64,000 bases of DNA. It comes from Myxacorys chilensis ATA2-1-KO14 (GTDB taxonomy: Bacteria > Cyanobacteriota > Cyanobacteriia > Leptolyngbyales > Leptolyngbyaceae). Of the stretch, positions 10,401 through 21,500 are shown in pieces. Made by a program: the position numbers and the translations under genes. Where the stretch lies: positions 155,379-219,378 of the forward strand of contig JAHHHP010000001.1 of NCBI GenBank assembly GCA_019359275.1, read 5' to 3'. Every line of letters begins with the position of its first letter. Positions within the stretch are counted from its first letter, which is position 1. The notes below the pieces were generated by a model. The model worked only from the letters and a program-made list of their open reading frames with translations. It had not been told where the DNA came from and made no database searches.

Positions 10401-10762
10401 GCTTGGGTGAGGTCAAATCCTTGTTCTTGGTCAGTTTTGAGGAAGTGTTCTAATTGCTCTTGCTGCTCACGAGGAGAGAACGCTTGCCAGTCCAGTTCTT
10501 GCCAAGGTAGTGTCACTTGTCGATGCACGACTTGCACAGGTTCCTTAATTCCTTCCCAAACAAAAGCAGTGCGTAAGATCGAATGACGATCGCACAAAGC
10601 TTGCCATGCCTGTTGGAACAATTCTATGTTCAGGTTGCCGTTCAACGTACAGCTTAACTGTTCGTAGTACATCCCCGATCGAGGTGCACACAGGGTATGA
10701 AAGAGAATGCCTTGCTGCGTCGGCGAAAGTGGATAGAAGTCTTCAATATTGCGGTTGCCCAT
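7487..10762 (-). CDS. NRPS module C-A(beta-Ala)-PCP
   Basis: A 1091-residue module. The condensation domain opens with YPLSPTQQGILFHTL, typical of domains that accept a D-configured donor, consistent with the epimerisation domain ending the preceding protein; its active site HHHVLLDGWS is intact near residue 146. The adenylation domain has A4 motif FVDSVWEIF near residue 664. The pocket read by eye is VDWLVSLADK, two conservative changes from the beta-alanine code VDWVISLADK. The Asp235-to-Val change itself indicates a substrate without a conventional alpha-amino group. The carrier domain carries NLGGHSLLAMQL near residue 1018. I use the ATG at 10762 (GGAG ten bases upstream, one base after the previous stop) instead of the upstream TTG at 10777. 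There is no thioesterase. Confidence 0.93.
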   Translation of the reverse strand: MGNRNIEDFYPLSPTQQGILFHTLCAPRSGMYYEQLSCTLNGNLNIELFQQAWQALCDRHSILRTAFVWEGIKEPVQVVHRQVTLPWQELDWQAFSPREQQEQLEHFLKTDQEQGFDLTQAPLMRFTLIRLEQQSYRFIWSHHHVLLDGWSTPLLLKEVFADYQALCQEQSSSLPRPRPYRDYIAWIQQQDLSKAKAFWQQRLQGFSTPTTIEQILLKKIATHSDAADAQVSYDEQHIQLSTATTTALQSFTRQHQLTLNTLVQGAWALLLSRYSGEDDIVFGAAVSGRPPTLAGSDAMVGLFINTLPVRVQVQAAENLLPWLQQLQAQQVEARQYEYSPLVEVQGWSDVPRGLPLFESVVVFENYPIDAALQTQTHLEIRDIRAFEKTNYPLTLIAFPGSELGLKVLYDGQRFDLDAIARMLGHLQILLEGMVTHPNQCLSDLPILTKAEQQQLMEWNNTHVEYPNQCIHQLFEAQVERTPDAITLVYGNEQFTYRELNQRSNQLAHYLQTLGVTSEVLVGVCLERSPEMVIALLGILKAGGAYVPLDPAYPQERLAFMMNDAQITVLLTRSHLANTLPKHSAKCVCLDTDWDVICQAGEQNFTRTITADHLAYVLYTSGSTGTPKGVMGLHRGAVNRLNWNPYPFTSDDIYCQKTSLNFVDSVWEIFAPLLHGIRSVILPDSAVKDPLQFVQMLAEQQVTRLVLVPSLLRVLLETIPDLHDRLPKLQYWVSSGEALTIELCQHFRQQMPRHILINLYGSSEVAADVTWHDTSTNSFSDCVPIGRAIANTQIYILDRHLQPVPIGVTGELYIAGAGLAKGYWNRPELTAEKFISNPFRAQNEQSRLYRTGDLGYFLPNGEVKFLGRSDHQVKLRGIRIETREIESWINQHPFIQESVVIAREDSPGTSHLIAYVVSRLGQQQSVEPSLSDVLRNFLSEKLPEYMVPIAFILLEVFPLTPNGKINRRALPAPETYQRASTHSFVPPQTPIEVELANIWAAVLGLEQVSIGDNFFNLGGHSLLAMQLVSRVRKQFEVELSLPDFFAAATIRKLAETIENAILAQSNPTDLDRLLDQLEAMDETATAQSISTS

Positions 10763-10763
10763 T

Positions 10764-13700
10764 TCAAGCGTCTCCAATTGCGGTCAGAATATCGTTCAGA
10801 TCAGTCTGGCTCCATTGACTCCACTGAAAATCTGAAAAATCAGAGGGGGTATAGTTGATCGTGTTTTCAGACGGGTTGTGCGCAATCAGCGATCGTAGAG
10901 CTTCGATAAATCTCTGTGCCAAGCCTTCGACTGTAGAATGTTGGTGTAAGGCTTCGCTATACGTCCAGTTGAAATGCAATTGTTCGCCTGAAACAAAACT
11001 GTTGATTTCAAGCAAATGGCTACGATGTCCTCTGGGGCTAAAGGCTAAGCCGCTAGACGCTTGAGATAATCGAAATAACCTTCCCTCTGATAACCCTTGA
11101 TCAAACTGACCAAGATAGTTGAAACTAATGTCTGCGGTTGGTAAGGCTTGCAGTTGTTCAACAATTTGGCGATCGCGGCTGAGATAGTGCAGAATGCCAT
11201 ACCCAATACCGCGATTGGGAAGCGATCGGAGTTGTTCTTTCACGGCGTTGAGCGTCTGACTGAAAGTTGCTGTTTCTTCTAGATGCAAACAGACCGGAAA
11301 CTGCGTGGTAAACCAACCGATCGTGCGGGATAAATCAACATCCGCAAAAATTTCTTCTCGTCCGTGTCCTTCTAAGTCTATTAGTAAAGTGGGCGAGCCT
11401 GTCCACGGCGCAACTGCCTGCACTAGAGCAGTCAGCAATACCTCATTGATTTGGGTGCGGTAGGTTTTAGGAATGTCGTGTAGCAACGTTTGAGTTTCTG
11501 CTGCACTAAGAGCAATCTCGAAGGTACGAGACGTGGCGATCGTGTTTGCTCCGCCAAGATAATCAACGGGGAGTTGAGCCGTTGGATGTTGTAGAGCAGT
11601 CAACCAATCGTCGAGTTCTGCTGCCACTGATGGCGCATATTGGTTTAGGCGTTCTGCCCATTGTTTGTATGAGGTGGTTTTCGCAGGAAATTGAATAGAC
11701 TCACCTCGCTGAAGCTGTTGGTATGCGGTCTCAAAATCCTCCAGCAAAATTCGCCACGAAACACTATCGATCGCTAAATGATGGATCACAATCAACAATC
11801 GATCGGGTCGGTTCTCGCCTAAATTGAAGAATGCAACTCGCAACAAGGGTTCTTCAGAAAAGTTCAAACTTGCCTGTAGTTCTGTCGCCGTTGTTTCTAG
11901 TGTAGAAAGTTGTCGATCAAGTGGCAGTGTTGACAGGTCAATATAGCTGAACGGAATAACATCATCTGGCTCAACATTGCGCTGCTGCCAGCCCAAGGCA
12001 TCACGGGTAAACCGCGAACGTAAAGCGTCATGGTGCACTAGTAAGTGTTGCACTACACGTTTTACCAACGAGGGGTCTAACGTTTCATGCACTTCCAACA
12101 ATACTGCTTGATTCCAGTGGTGCGGTTCTGCAAAGTCTTGCTCAAAGAACCATTGTTGAATCGGTGTAAGAGGAACTCGTCCGGTCACTACACCTTGTTC
12201 AGCCTGAATTAGTTGATTTGCGTGAACAACGGCTGCTAATTCCGCGATCGTTTGATGCTGGAAAAGTTGTTTAGGCGTGATGTGTAGTCCTACTTGATTC
12301 GCTTTGGCAATGATTTGAATACTGAGAATTGAATCTCCACCCAATTCAAAAAAGTTCTCATGAATATCAACTTGCTCAAGCCCTAGTACTTCAGACCAAA
12401 TTCTCACAAGCTGCTGTTCAGCCTGGGTTAAGGGAGCAAAAGTGGTGGGGACGGGGCGAGTTTGGTCTGGAAGGGGAAGCGATCGACGGTCAATCTTACC
12501 GTTGGCAGTCAAAGGCAGAGCATCCAACACAACAAACGTTGCAGGCACCATATATTCCGGCAATTTTTCTTTCAAAAAGTGTCGGAGTGCGTTGAGATCA
12601 AGCGTTTTGCTTGACTCTGACACTGACTCTGTCACCAGGTATGCAGCCAACCGTTTTTGCTCAGGATGATCTTCCCGCAGCAGTACCACGGCAGTCTGCA
12701 CCATTGCGTGGCTATTGAGTGCCAGTTCAATTTCACCCAGTTCAATCCGAAAGCCGCGAATTTTGACTTGATCATCAATGCGTCCCAGGTACTCCAGGTT
12801 GCCGTCAGGGAGGTAGCGCACCCAGTCTCCTGTTTTGTAGAGCCGTGCTTCTGGGTCAGAGCTAAAGGGGTTGGCGATAAATTTTTCACGATCGAGATCT
12901 GGACGGTTGCGATAGCCCCTCGCAAGACCAACACCTCCAATGTGCAATTCACCCGGCACTCCCACGGGTACGAGTTGCAAGAACCGATCTAATACATAAG
13001 CCTGAGCATTCGGAATCGCTGAACCGATCAATAACGTTGAGTATGTATTCTCGTTGGACTCCCATTGGGTTGAAACGATCGTAGCTTCCGTTGGACCGTA
13101 AGTATTCAGAAGCCGTACAGAATGGTTTACATGCTTTTGCCAAAGGGCAAAGCGATCGCACTGCGCTTTTTCGCCTCCAATAATCACCAGACGAACAGAA
13201 GCTGGCAGCGCTAAGCGATCGCGCTCCAAACTAGTCGTTAGTTCATGCCAGTAGGCGGTTGGCAAATCTAATACAGTAATGTTCCAGTCCTGGCAGGCTT
13301 GCAGAAACTCAGCCATCGACCCTGATAGAGCGTCTGTTCGTAACACCAGAGTTGCACCACACGTCAGACAAGGAAAGATTTCTTCGGCACTGGTATCGAA
13401 GCTGAAAGAGGCAAATTGCAGAATGCGATCGTTATGTACCAGTTTCCAATTCTCTACCGCAACTTGAGTGTAATTGACGAGCGATCGATGCTCAATCATC
13501 ACGCCCTTGGGCTGTCCTGTTGAACCTGATGTGTAGATGACATAGACCAAATGGTTTGGGGTTGAATGCCTAACCGGATTGGTTTTCAGCTCCTGAGCGA
13601 TGCGTTGCCAATCTGTATCCAGACACAACACGGTAGCATGTGTAGCTGGGATGCGATCGCGCAGATGCTGTTGTGTGAGCAGTACCGGAACTTGGGCATC

Positions 13701-15497
13701 CGCTAGCATGAATGCTAAACGACTTGCAGGGTAAGCCGGGTCCAAAGGAACGTAAGCACCCCCTGCTTTCAGAACGCCGAGAATACCAACGATCATGTCG
13801 AGAGAACGATCGACGCAGATTCCCACTAAAACATCTGCACCCACCCCCAATGTTTGCAAATAGTGGGCAAGCTGATTGGCACGCTGGTTTAGTTCCTGGT
13901 AGCTGAGTTGTTGGTCTTGAAAGATAACAGCGATCGCGTCTGGTGTAAGTTCTACCTGAGCTTCAAATTGCTGATGAACACATTGCTCTAAGCAATAATC
14001 AACATGTGTTTGATTCCATTTCAGTAATTGTTGTTCTTCTGTTGCTGTTAGTAATGGCAGGGTGGATACAACTTGATTTGGATCTGCCACAATTTCGGTT
14101 AGCAGGGCTTGAAAATGCCCTAACATCCGAGTGATAGTGCTGGCATCAAACAAATCTGTGCTGTATTCAATTAATACCTGTAACCCATCTGCCGCTTCTG
14201 TCACATCCAGGCTCAGATCAAATTGAGTGGTGTCAGTTTCAATTGGCAGCACGCTGAGGGTGACACCCGGTAGTTTCAAATCTGGCATCAGCGCATTGCG
14301 GAATTGGAACATCACTTGAAACAGCGGATTATAGCTGAGGCTACGATCGGGTTGCAGTTCTTCCACCAACTTCTCAAACGGCAAATCCTGATGAGCATAC
14401 GCTTCTAAAGTTATCTGTCGCACTCGTTCCAGCAAAGTGCGGAAGCTGGGATTGTCTGAAAGATCAGTCCGCAAAACTAACGTATTGATGAAAATACCAA
14501 TTAACCCTTCAACTTCAGCCCGATTGCGGTTCGCGATCGTGGTTCCTACCACCAAATCAGCTTGATTGGTGTAGCGATACAACAAGATCTTGAATGCTGC
14601 CAACAGCGTCATGAACAGCGTCACATTCTCTTGATGGCTGAGATCTTTCAGCGCTTCACTCAATGACTTGGGTAGCAGCAAAGACTGAGTTGCGCCTCGA
14701 AATGTCTGTTCTGGGGGGCGAGGTCGATCGGCGGGAAGTTCTAAAAGCGGAGGCACATCCTGAAGCTTCTGTTTCCAGTAGGCAAGCTGCGTTTCTAGCA
14801 TGTCTGTCTGTTGCTGCTGCCAAACTGCAAAGTCAGCATATTGGATAGGCAGGTCAGGCAGATTTGGAGGTTGTCCAATCGAGAACGCTTGATAGAACGC
14901 TGCTAATTCTCGAATCAGCACACCGATCGACCAATCATCCGCAACGATATGGTGCATTGTGAGGAGTAACACAGACTCCGTTGCACCCAGTTGCAGTAAT
15001 GTCGTTCGCAGCAACGGACCACGCTCTAGATCAAACGGTTGTTGAGCTTCTTCGAGGGCGAGTTGCTGTACCTCTGCTTCTCGTGCAGCTACAGGCAATT
15101 CTGGCAAATCTATTAACGATAGAGGAATAGAAAACGCAGAATTAGCAGGGGTGTTTGTCTCCGATCGGCTTTTTGCGATCGCTTGAACAGGTTGCCCGTT
15201 TACTTGCTTAAACGTAGTTCGCAACGCTTCGTGGCGCTGAACAATGGCATTAAAACTCTGTTCCAGAACACCCACGTTCAGATGTCCTTGTAGGCGAACC
15301 GCTGCTGAGAGATTGTAGAACGGTTTTTCAGGTTCAAACTGATCTAAAAACCACAGTCGCTGTTGAGCAAAGGAGAGCGGAGCCGTATCACTGGCAGGTT
15401 GGGCAGGAATGCCTTGTGTAGGGGCTTTCATCCCTTGTTCACGCAGCAACACGTCCAATAGCGCCCGTTTTTGAGCAGAAAATTTGAAAGAACTCAT
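10764..15497 (-). CDS. NRPS module C-A-PCP-E
   Basis: A 1577-residue module. The condensation domain has MHHIVADDWS near residue 185, so the glycine of HHxxxDG is Asp. The adenylation domain has FSFDTSAEEIF near residue 700; the pocket reads DTEDIGTIVK. Glu239 and Asp278 suggest a basic side chain (Lys/Orn-like), a low-confidence call. The carrier motif FFELGGDSILSIQI near residue 1056 has the GGDS form usual before epimerisation domains. The last third is an epimerisation domain with HHLAIDSVSWRIL near residue 1241, followed by the NRGIGYGILHYL motif, so the residue should be incorporated in D configuration. The ATG is preceded by a strong GAGGAGG. The gene follows the FAAL-NRPS gene by 12 bases and precedes the beta-alanine module by one base. 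Confidence 0.94.
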   Translation of the reverse strand: MSSFKFSAQKRALLDVLLREQGMKAPTQGIPAQPASDTAPLSFAQQRLWFLDQFEPEKPFYNLSAAVRLQGHLNVGVLEQSFNAIVQRHEALRTTFKQVNGQPVQAIAKSRSETNTPANSAFSIPLSLIDLPELPVAAREAEVQQLALEEAQQPFDLERGPLLRTTLLQLGATESVLLLTMHHIVADDWSIGVLIRELAAFYQAFSIGQPPNLPDLPIQYADFAVWQQQQTDMLETQLAYWKQKLQDVPPLLELPADRPRPPEQTFRGATQSLLLPKSLSEALKDLSHQENVTLFMTLLAAFKILLYRYTNQADLVVGTTIANRNRAEVEGLIGIFINTLVLRTDLSDNPSFRTLLERVRQITLEAYAHQDLPFEKLVEELQPDRSLSYNPLFQVMFQFRNALMPDLKLPGVTLSVLPIETDTTQFDLSLDVTEAADGLQVLIEYSTDLFDASTITRMLGHFQALLTEIVADPNQVVSTLPLLTATEEQQLLKWNQTHVDYCLEQCVHQQFEAQVELTPDAIAVIFQDQQLSYQELNQRANQLAHYLQTLGVGADVLVGICVDRSLDMIVGILGVLKAGGAYVPLDPAYPASRLAFMLADAQVPVLLTQQHLRDRIPATHATVLCLDTDWQRIAQELKTNPVRHSTPNHLVYVIYTSGSTGQPKGVMIEHRSLVNYTQVAVENWKLVHNDRILQFASFSFDTSAEEIFPCLTCGATLVLRTDALSGSMAEFLQACQDWNITVLDLPTAYWHELTTSLERDRLALPASVRLVIIGGEKAQCDRFALWQKHVNHSVRLLNTYGPTEATIVSTQWESNENTYSTLLIGSAIPNAQAYVLDRFLQLVPVGVPGELHIGGVGLARGYRNRPDLDREKFIANPFSSDPEARLYKTGDWVRYLPDGNLEYLGRIDDQVKIRGFRIELGEIELALNSHAMVQTAVVLLREDHPEQKRLAAYLVTESVSESSKTLDLNALRHFLKEKLPEYMVPATFVVLDALPLTANGKIDRRSLPLPDQTRPVPTTFAPLTQAEQQLVRIWSEVLGLEQVDIHENFFELGGDSILSIQIIAKANQVGLHITPKQLFQHQTIAELAAVVHANQLIQAEQGVVTGRVPLTPIQQWFFEQDFAEPHHWNQAVLLEVHETLDPSLVKRVVQHLLVHHDALRSRFTRDALGWQQRNVEPDDVIPFSYIDLSTLPLDRQLSTLETTATELQASLNFSEEPLLRVAFFNLGENRPDRLLIVIHHLAIDSVSWRILLEDFETAYQQLQRGESIQFPAKTTSYKQWAERLNQYAPSVAAELDDWLTALQHPTAQLPVDYLGGANTIATSRTFEIALSAAETQTLLHDIPKTYRTQINEVLLTALVQAVAPWTGSPTLLIDLEGHGREEIFADVDLSRTIGWFTTQFPVCLHLEETATFSQTLNAVKEQLRSLPNRGIGYGILHYLSRDRQIVEQLQALPTADISFNYLGQFDQGLSEGRLFRLSQASSGLAFSPRGHRSHLLEINSFVSGEQLHFNWTYSEALHQHSTVEGLAQRFIEALRSLIAHNPSENTINYTPSDFSDFQWSQWSQTDLNDILTAIGDA

Positions 15498-15509
15498 AGA
15501 TTACCCTCC

Positions 15510-18500
15510 TCAAACGCTAACTTGCAGGTGTGATCGCTTTTCTTCGAGCAAAGTTTCAACTTCGTGATCAGAAAGCTCTGCGATCGTTAACAACAATTGA
15601 GCGGTTTGCTTGACTTGCTTTGCTTGAACAGGATCTTTGAGTAAATCTGCTGCTTGCTCTGCGATCGTGGGTGAGTCAAACAAGCAGCGCAAGCCCAAGT
15701 TTACTTGCAGAGTGTCCCGAACGGCGGATACCACTTGGGTTGCTAGTAAAGAGTTGCCGCCTAAATCAAGAAAGAAATTATCGTGAATGCCAACCTGTTC
15801 AAGTTGCAACACGTCTGCCCAAATCCCTGCTAGCACCTTTTCTAGAGCAGTCTGAGGCGCAGCAAAATCTCTTTGAGATGAAATGCCATCGAGATTGGAT
15901 AAGGGAAGTGCGGCGAGCGAACGACGATCAACTTTGCCGTTGGGTGTTAGAGGCAGTGCATCCAACATCAAGAATGCAGCAGGCACCATATATTCTGGCA
16001 GTTTTTGGAGCAGAAATTGACGCAGTTCTTCTACGGTGGGAGTCGCTTCTGATGCTGTGACAACGTAAGCCGCTAGAATCTGACGGTTAGGCTGTTCACC
16101 CACTGCCATCACAACGCTCGATCGCACCAGTGGATGATGATTGAGAACTGCTTCGATTTCTCCTGCCTCAATTCGTTGTCCGCGAATCTTGAGTCGGAAG
16201 TCGTCTCTACCTAGAAACTCAATGTTGCCATCGGGTAGATAGCGCCCTAAATCCCCGGTGCGATACAATCGCACACCTGTTACGGGATGTTGAATAAAAC
16301 TCTCCTGCGTCTTTTCAGAATTGCGCCAGTAGCCTTGTGCTAAACCTACCCCCGCACAGTACATTTCACCGGGAACCCAGACAGGGCATTCTTCCAAGGC
16401 TTGATTCAAAATGTAGTACTGGGTATTGGCGATCGGTTTGCCGTAGGGGATACTTTTCCAGCTAGGGTCAACGGTTTCAACCGGATACCAAATGTTCCAT
16501 AAAGTCGTCTCGGTCGGTCCTCCGACGCTAACGACTTGCGCTTCTGGAACCAACGCTTTAAGACGATCGGGCAACGTTACAGAAATCCAGTCGCCGCCTA
16601 AAAATGCCCACTGCAAACTCCCAGGAAGTACGTCGGAACGTTCGGCAGCATACTCTAACAGCATCTCCATCATGGCAGGAACCGAGTTCCAAATCGTTAC
16701 CTGTTCGCACCTCATTAACTCTGCCCAATGCGCGGGATCGCGTCGAAGCGCTGCATTCGGGATCACTAGGGTTCCGCCTGCGGCTAACGCGCCGAAGATG
16801 TCGTAGACTGACATATCGTGATGCAGCGCTGTTAGTGCCAACACGCGATCGCGACTGCCAATCTGGAAATGCTGATTCGTCTGAACGATCGTATTCACCA
16901 CACCTCGGTGAGCAATCATCACACCTTTAGGCAATCCTGTTGAGCCAGAGGTGTAAATTACATAGGCGAGATCATCGAGTTGCTGTACGGGTTCAAGTAG
17001 CGTTACTGGTTCCTTGTTCAATACATTGGTATCGACGCAAATGGATTGGGCGATTGTTAATTCTTGTAATCGCTCACACAACCACGATTGGGTTAATACA
17101 ACCGCTACTTCAGCATTCTCTAAAACATACTGAAGCCGTTCTAGCGGCAATTCTGGATCAATCGGTAAATAGGCAGCTCCAGCATTGAGAATACCCATCA
17201 CTGCAACAATTTGCTCCCAGCCTTTATCCATGACAATCGCCACAAGCTGATTCGGGTGTACTCCTAATTGGCGCAACCGATGTCCTACCTGATTCGATCG
17301 CTGGAATAATTCCTCGTAGGTGAGAGTGCAATCAGACGCAATCACAGCAACCTGTTGAGGCCGTTGAACAACTTGATCGGCAAACAGCGTATGCAAGAGC
17401 TTGTCTGGAATCGAAGTTTGGTTGGTACGAATTGCATTCTGTTGTACTTGCTGAACTGAAGGCAATAATTGTCGGTTAGTTTCCTGCCATGTTGTCTCTT
17501 CGGTTGCGAGCCGTTGTAGTAAGCCACAGTAGGCAGCAAACATATCATCTAACATGCCCGCTGGGAAGAGTTCTTCTACAGCATCCCAGTTCAAATACAG
17601 TGCGCCTTCTGCCTCACTAAACTGGCTATCAATCCAAACTTGGGGAGTTTGTCCGAGGATATAAATAATGTCTCCCAGTTCTTGAATCAGGGTCGCGATC
17701 GAGGAATTGGTTTCTCCAGGTGTATTTTGTGGATAAGTTGTGAACACGATCGGCATGGGAATTCCCGTCGTCTTACCATGAGCTTGCGCCAGTTCCCGCA
17801 GCACTCGCACACCACTAACATAGGGATGCTCTAAATCTTGCCAAAGTTGGGCCTGCAAGCGTTGTGCCCTAACCTCAAAAGAAGCAGGATAAGTGTGATC
17901 AACCTCTAGCAGCGTAAACGAGGCAAATTCACCAATCAAGTCATTCACCTGCGGGTGGAGTGGCAGTCGGTTAAAGCGCGGTACGTTGAGCGTAAAGCGT
18001 GGACTCTTACTCCAAGTCGCAAGAACTTCAGCGTAGACCGCTAACAAAACGCCTGTGGGAGACAGTCCGGATCGACCCGATCGAGCCTTTAACCGTTGCC
18101 AAAGTTCAGGAGCTAAAGTAGCGCTCCAACGCTTGAAGCGGGGTTGCGTGAGCGAACTCGGAGCCTTCGCTAGAGGTAGCTCCGGTGCAGGAGGTAACGT
18201 TGCTAGACGATCGCGCCAATACTGCAAAGATTGCTCGTAAATTGGGGAGTTTTGCAGATCCAGCACTGCCAAAACATAGTCCCGAAAAGAAACTTCTAGG
18301 GGCATCAATGCGGCATCTGGATTTCGGTAAAGCTGCATCAAATCCCGGAACAGAATTTGATAGCTCCAGCCATCTAAACAAATGGCATCCATGCTGATGT
18401 GCAGACGAATTCGACGATCGCTCAATCGAGACGCTCGCAGATCAAATAAAGGAAAACGATCGAGCGGTAAGACTTGATGCGACAATTCCTCTCGAATGGC

Positions 18501-21500
18501 TTGCAATTGCGACTCTACCTGTCCCGGTTCTTGTCCCCGCAAATCCAATACTGGAATTTCATAGGTCGGCACCTGCTGCAAAATTTGCTGGTGTCCATCT
18601 GGTGTCACGATCGCTCGCAGCATATCGTGACGTTCTACTAATCGCTGCCATGCTAGATTAAACCGTTCTAGGTCTAGCTCGTCGCTTTCAATCTCGACAT
18701 AACCGTGAATCGCGACATTCCCCATTTCAAAAATGCTCGTTCTGCCTAGCCAATAAGCTTGCTGCATTTCATTCAAGGGGAACGGCTGGTAGCGTTGGCT
18801 CAGATCGGGCGCGATCGTAGGTAGGCTATTTAGGGGTTGGAGTTCCAGCAATTTTGTCTGAGCAATGGTATTTGCTAGGCTAGCGATCGTCGGAGTTTGG
18901 AATAGACAGCGCAACGGCAGTTCCACGTGCAGCGTGTCTCGTATTTTGGCAATCAGTTGGGTTGCCAGCAGCGAGTGCCCTCCTAACTCGAAGAAATTGT
19001 CATGAATTCCAACCTGTTGCAGCCCTAGCACCTTCGCCCAAATCTCAGCTAACTGTTGCTCTGTGGCAGTGCGAGGCGCAACAAAAGAGGTCTCTCGTTC
19101 TAGCTTGTCTGGTGCAGGTAAGGCACAACGATCTACTTTGCCATTTGAAGTGAGAGGCAACGCTTCTAAACATACAAAGTGCGATGGAATCATGTATTCC
19201 GGCAGTTTTGCCGACAAGAAAGAACGGAAGTCGGCAGTTGTAGGTGAGAATGCCTGATGCGGCACCACATGCGCAACCAAACTCTGGTTGTTATGTTCGT
19301 CTTCTCGAACCACCACAACGCTCGTTTGCACTGCTGGATGTTGGCTGAGTACCGTCTCAATCTCACCCAACTCAATGCGGAATCCTCGCAGTTTTACCTG
19401 AGTGTCTAAACGACCTAAAAACTCAATGTTGCCATCCGATCGATACCGCGCCAAATCTCCAGTTTTGTGGAGTATTGGACTATCATGCTCTCTCTGAAAC
19501 GGATTAGGAATAAATCGCTCAGCCGTCAGCTCTGGACGATTGAAATAACCACGGGCTAGTCCATCACCGCCGATGTAAAGTTCTCCAGGAACGCCGATCG
19601 GGACGGGCTGTAGTTGAGCATCTAGGAGATAAACTTGCGTATTAGCGATCGGGCGTCCGATCGCCACAGTTGCTTCCACTTGGTCAGGTACGATCGAATA
19701 GCAGCAGGTGAATGTCGTATTTTCAGTAGGTCCATACCCATTAATTAGACGCAATTCTGGCACAGCTTGCAGCAACTTTTGCACATGAGAAACTGATAAA
19801 ACGTCACCCCCGGCTAACAGTTGCCGTAATGGTTTCAAGTCCTCTAGCTGCTCATCGACCATTTGATGAAACAGCCCTACCGTCAGCCACAAAGTCGTAA
19901 TTTGGTGCTGCCGAATTGCTTGACCCAACTCTTGCAGTGAAGGAACGCCAGGAGGCATCAGCACTAATCGCGCTCCGTTGAGCAAACTGCCCCAAATCTC
20001 AAACGTTGAAGCATCAAACGCGATCGATGCTAGCTGAAGAAAAACTTCTTCGGCAGTTAGGTTTGCGTAATGGTTGTTTTGAACTAATCGCACGACTCCC
20101 CGATGAATGATGCTGACCCCTTTGGGTTGCCCAGTAGAACCGGACGTATACATCACGTACGCCAAGTTATTAGGTGTCGCTGAGGATGTAGGATTTTGAT
20201 CCGTCTCTTCAATAATTTCCCAATCCGTATCTAAGCAGAGCAATTTTGCTTGAGTTTCGGGCAATTGGTCTAACAACGGCGATCGCGTCAGCACAACGGG
20301 CACTTGTGTATCGTTTAGCATGAATGCCAAACGCGCTTGAGGATAGCTTGGATCAATCGGTACATAAGCTCCTCCAGCTTTGAGGATGCCGAGGATACCA
20401 ATAATCATTTCAGGAGAGCGATCGATGCAAACCCCAACCGGAACTTCTGGTTTGACCCCCAGCTTTTGCAGATAATGGGCAAGCTGATTTGCTCGTCGGT
20501 TTAATTCTTGATAGGTTAATTGCTGCTCTGCACATACGATCGCAACTGCATCAGGTGTTTGTACAACCTGTGCCTCAAATCGCCGATGAATACATTGATC
20601 ATGAGGATAGTCTGTCTGAGTTTTGTTCCACTCAACTAACAGTTGGTGCCGTTCATCAGAGGTCAATACGGGTAGATCAGACAGCCGTTGATCAGGATTG
20701 GCGGCAATGCCTTCTAATAGGGTTTGGAAATGCTCGATGAAACGCGCGATCGTGGTTGCTTGAAATAAATCAGCGTTATATTCCAGCGTGCCGACGAGTC
20801 CCTCAGCCGTTTCCTCTACAAATAACGTCAAATCAAATCTTGCAACTTCTGTATCGACCTCCTTCAGACTCAGCGTCAGATCGGATAGCGACAGAGCTTG
20901 AGTTAAAGCATTTTGCAGAACAAAAGAGACCTGAAACAAGGGTGAATAACTTAAGTCGCGCTCTGGTTGTACTTCCTCTACCAGCTTCTCAAACGGCAAA
21001 TCCTGATGTGCGTATGCTTCTAACGCAACTTGTCGAACTCGGCTCAATAACTCTCTGAAAGAAGGATTGCTTGCCAGATCAGTCCGCAGCACCAATGTAT
21101 TTACAAAGAACCCAATCAAGCCTTCTAGCTCAGCCCGATTCCGATTCGCGATCGGTGTTCCAACTAAAATATCTTCCTGCCCAGTGTAGCGATGCAGCAA
21201 CGTCTTGAATGCGGCTAACACTGTCATGAACAATGTCGTGTCTTCCTGTTGACTCAGTTTGAGCAGTGCTTGGTGCAACGGCTGAGACAGAACAAACGCT
21301 CGTCTTGCCCCGTGAAATGTTTGCATCGGTGGGCGGGGAAAATCGGTTGGCAAATTGAGAACAGGTAAACTACCCGAAAGCTGCTGTTTCCAATACGTGA
21401 GTTGAGCGTCTAAAATCTCCCCCTGCAACCACTGACGCTGCCAGGTTGCAAAGTCGGCGTATTGAATTGGTAAAGCGGGAAGAGGTGAGGGGGTTTGATC

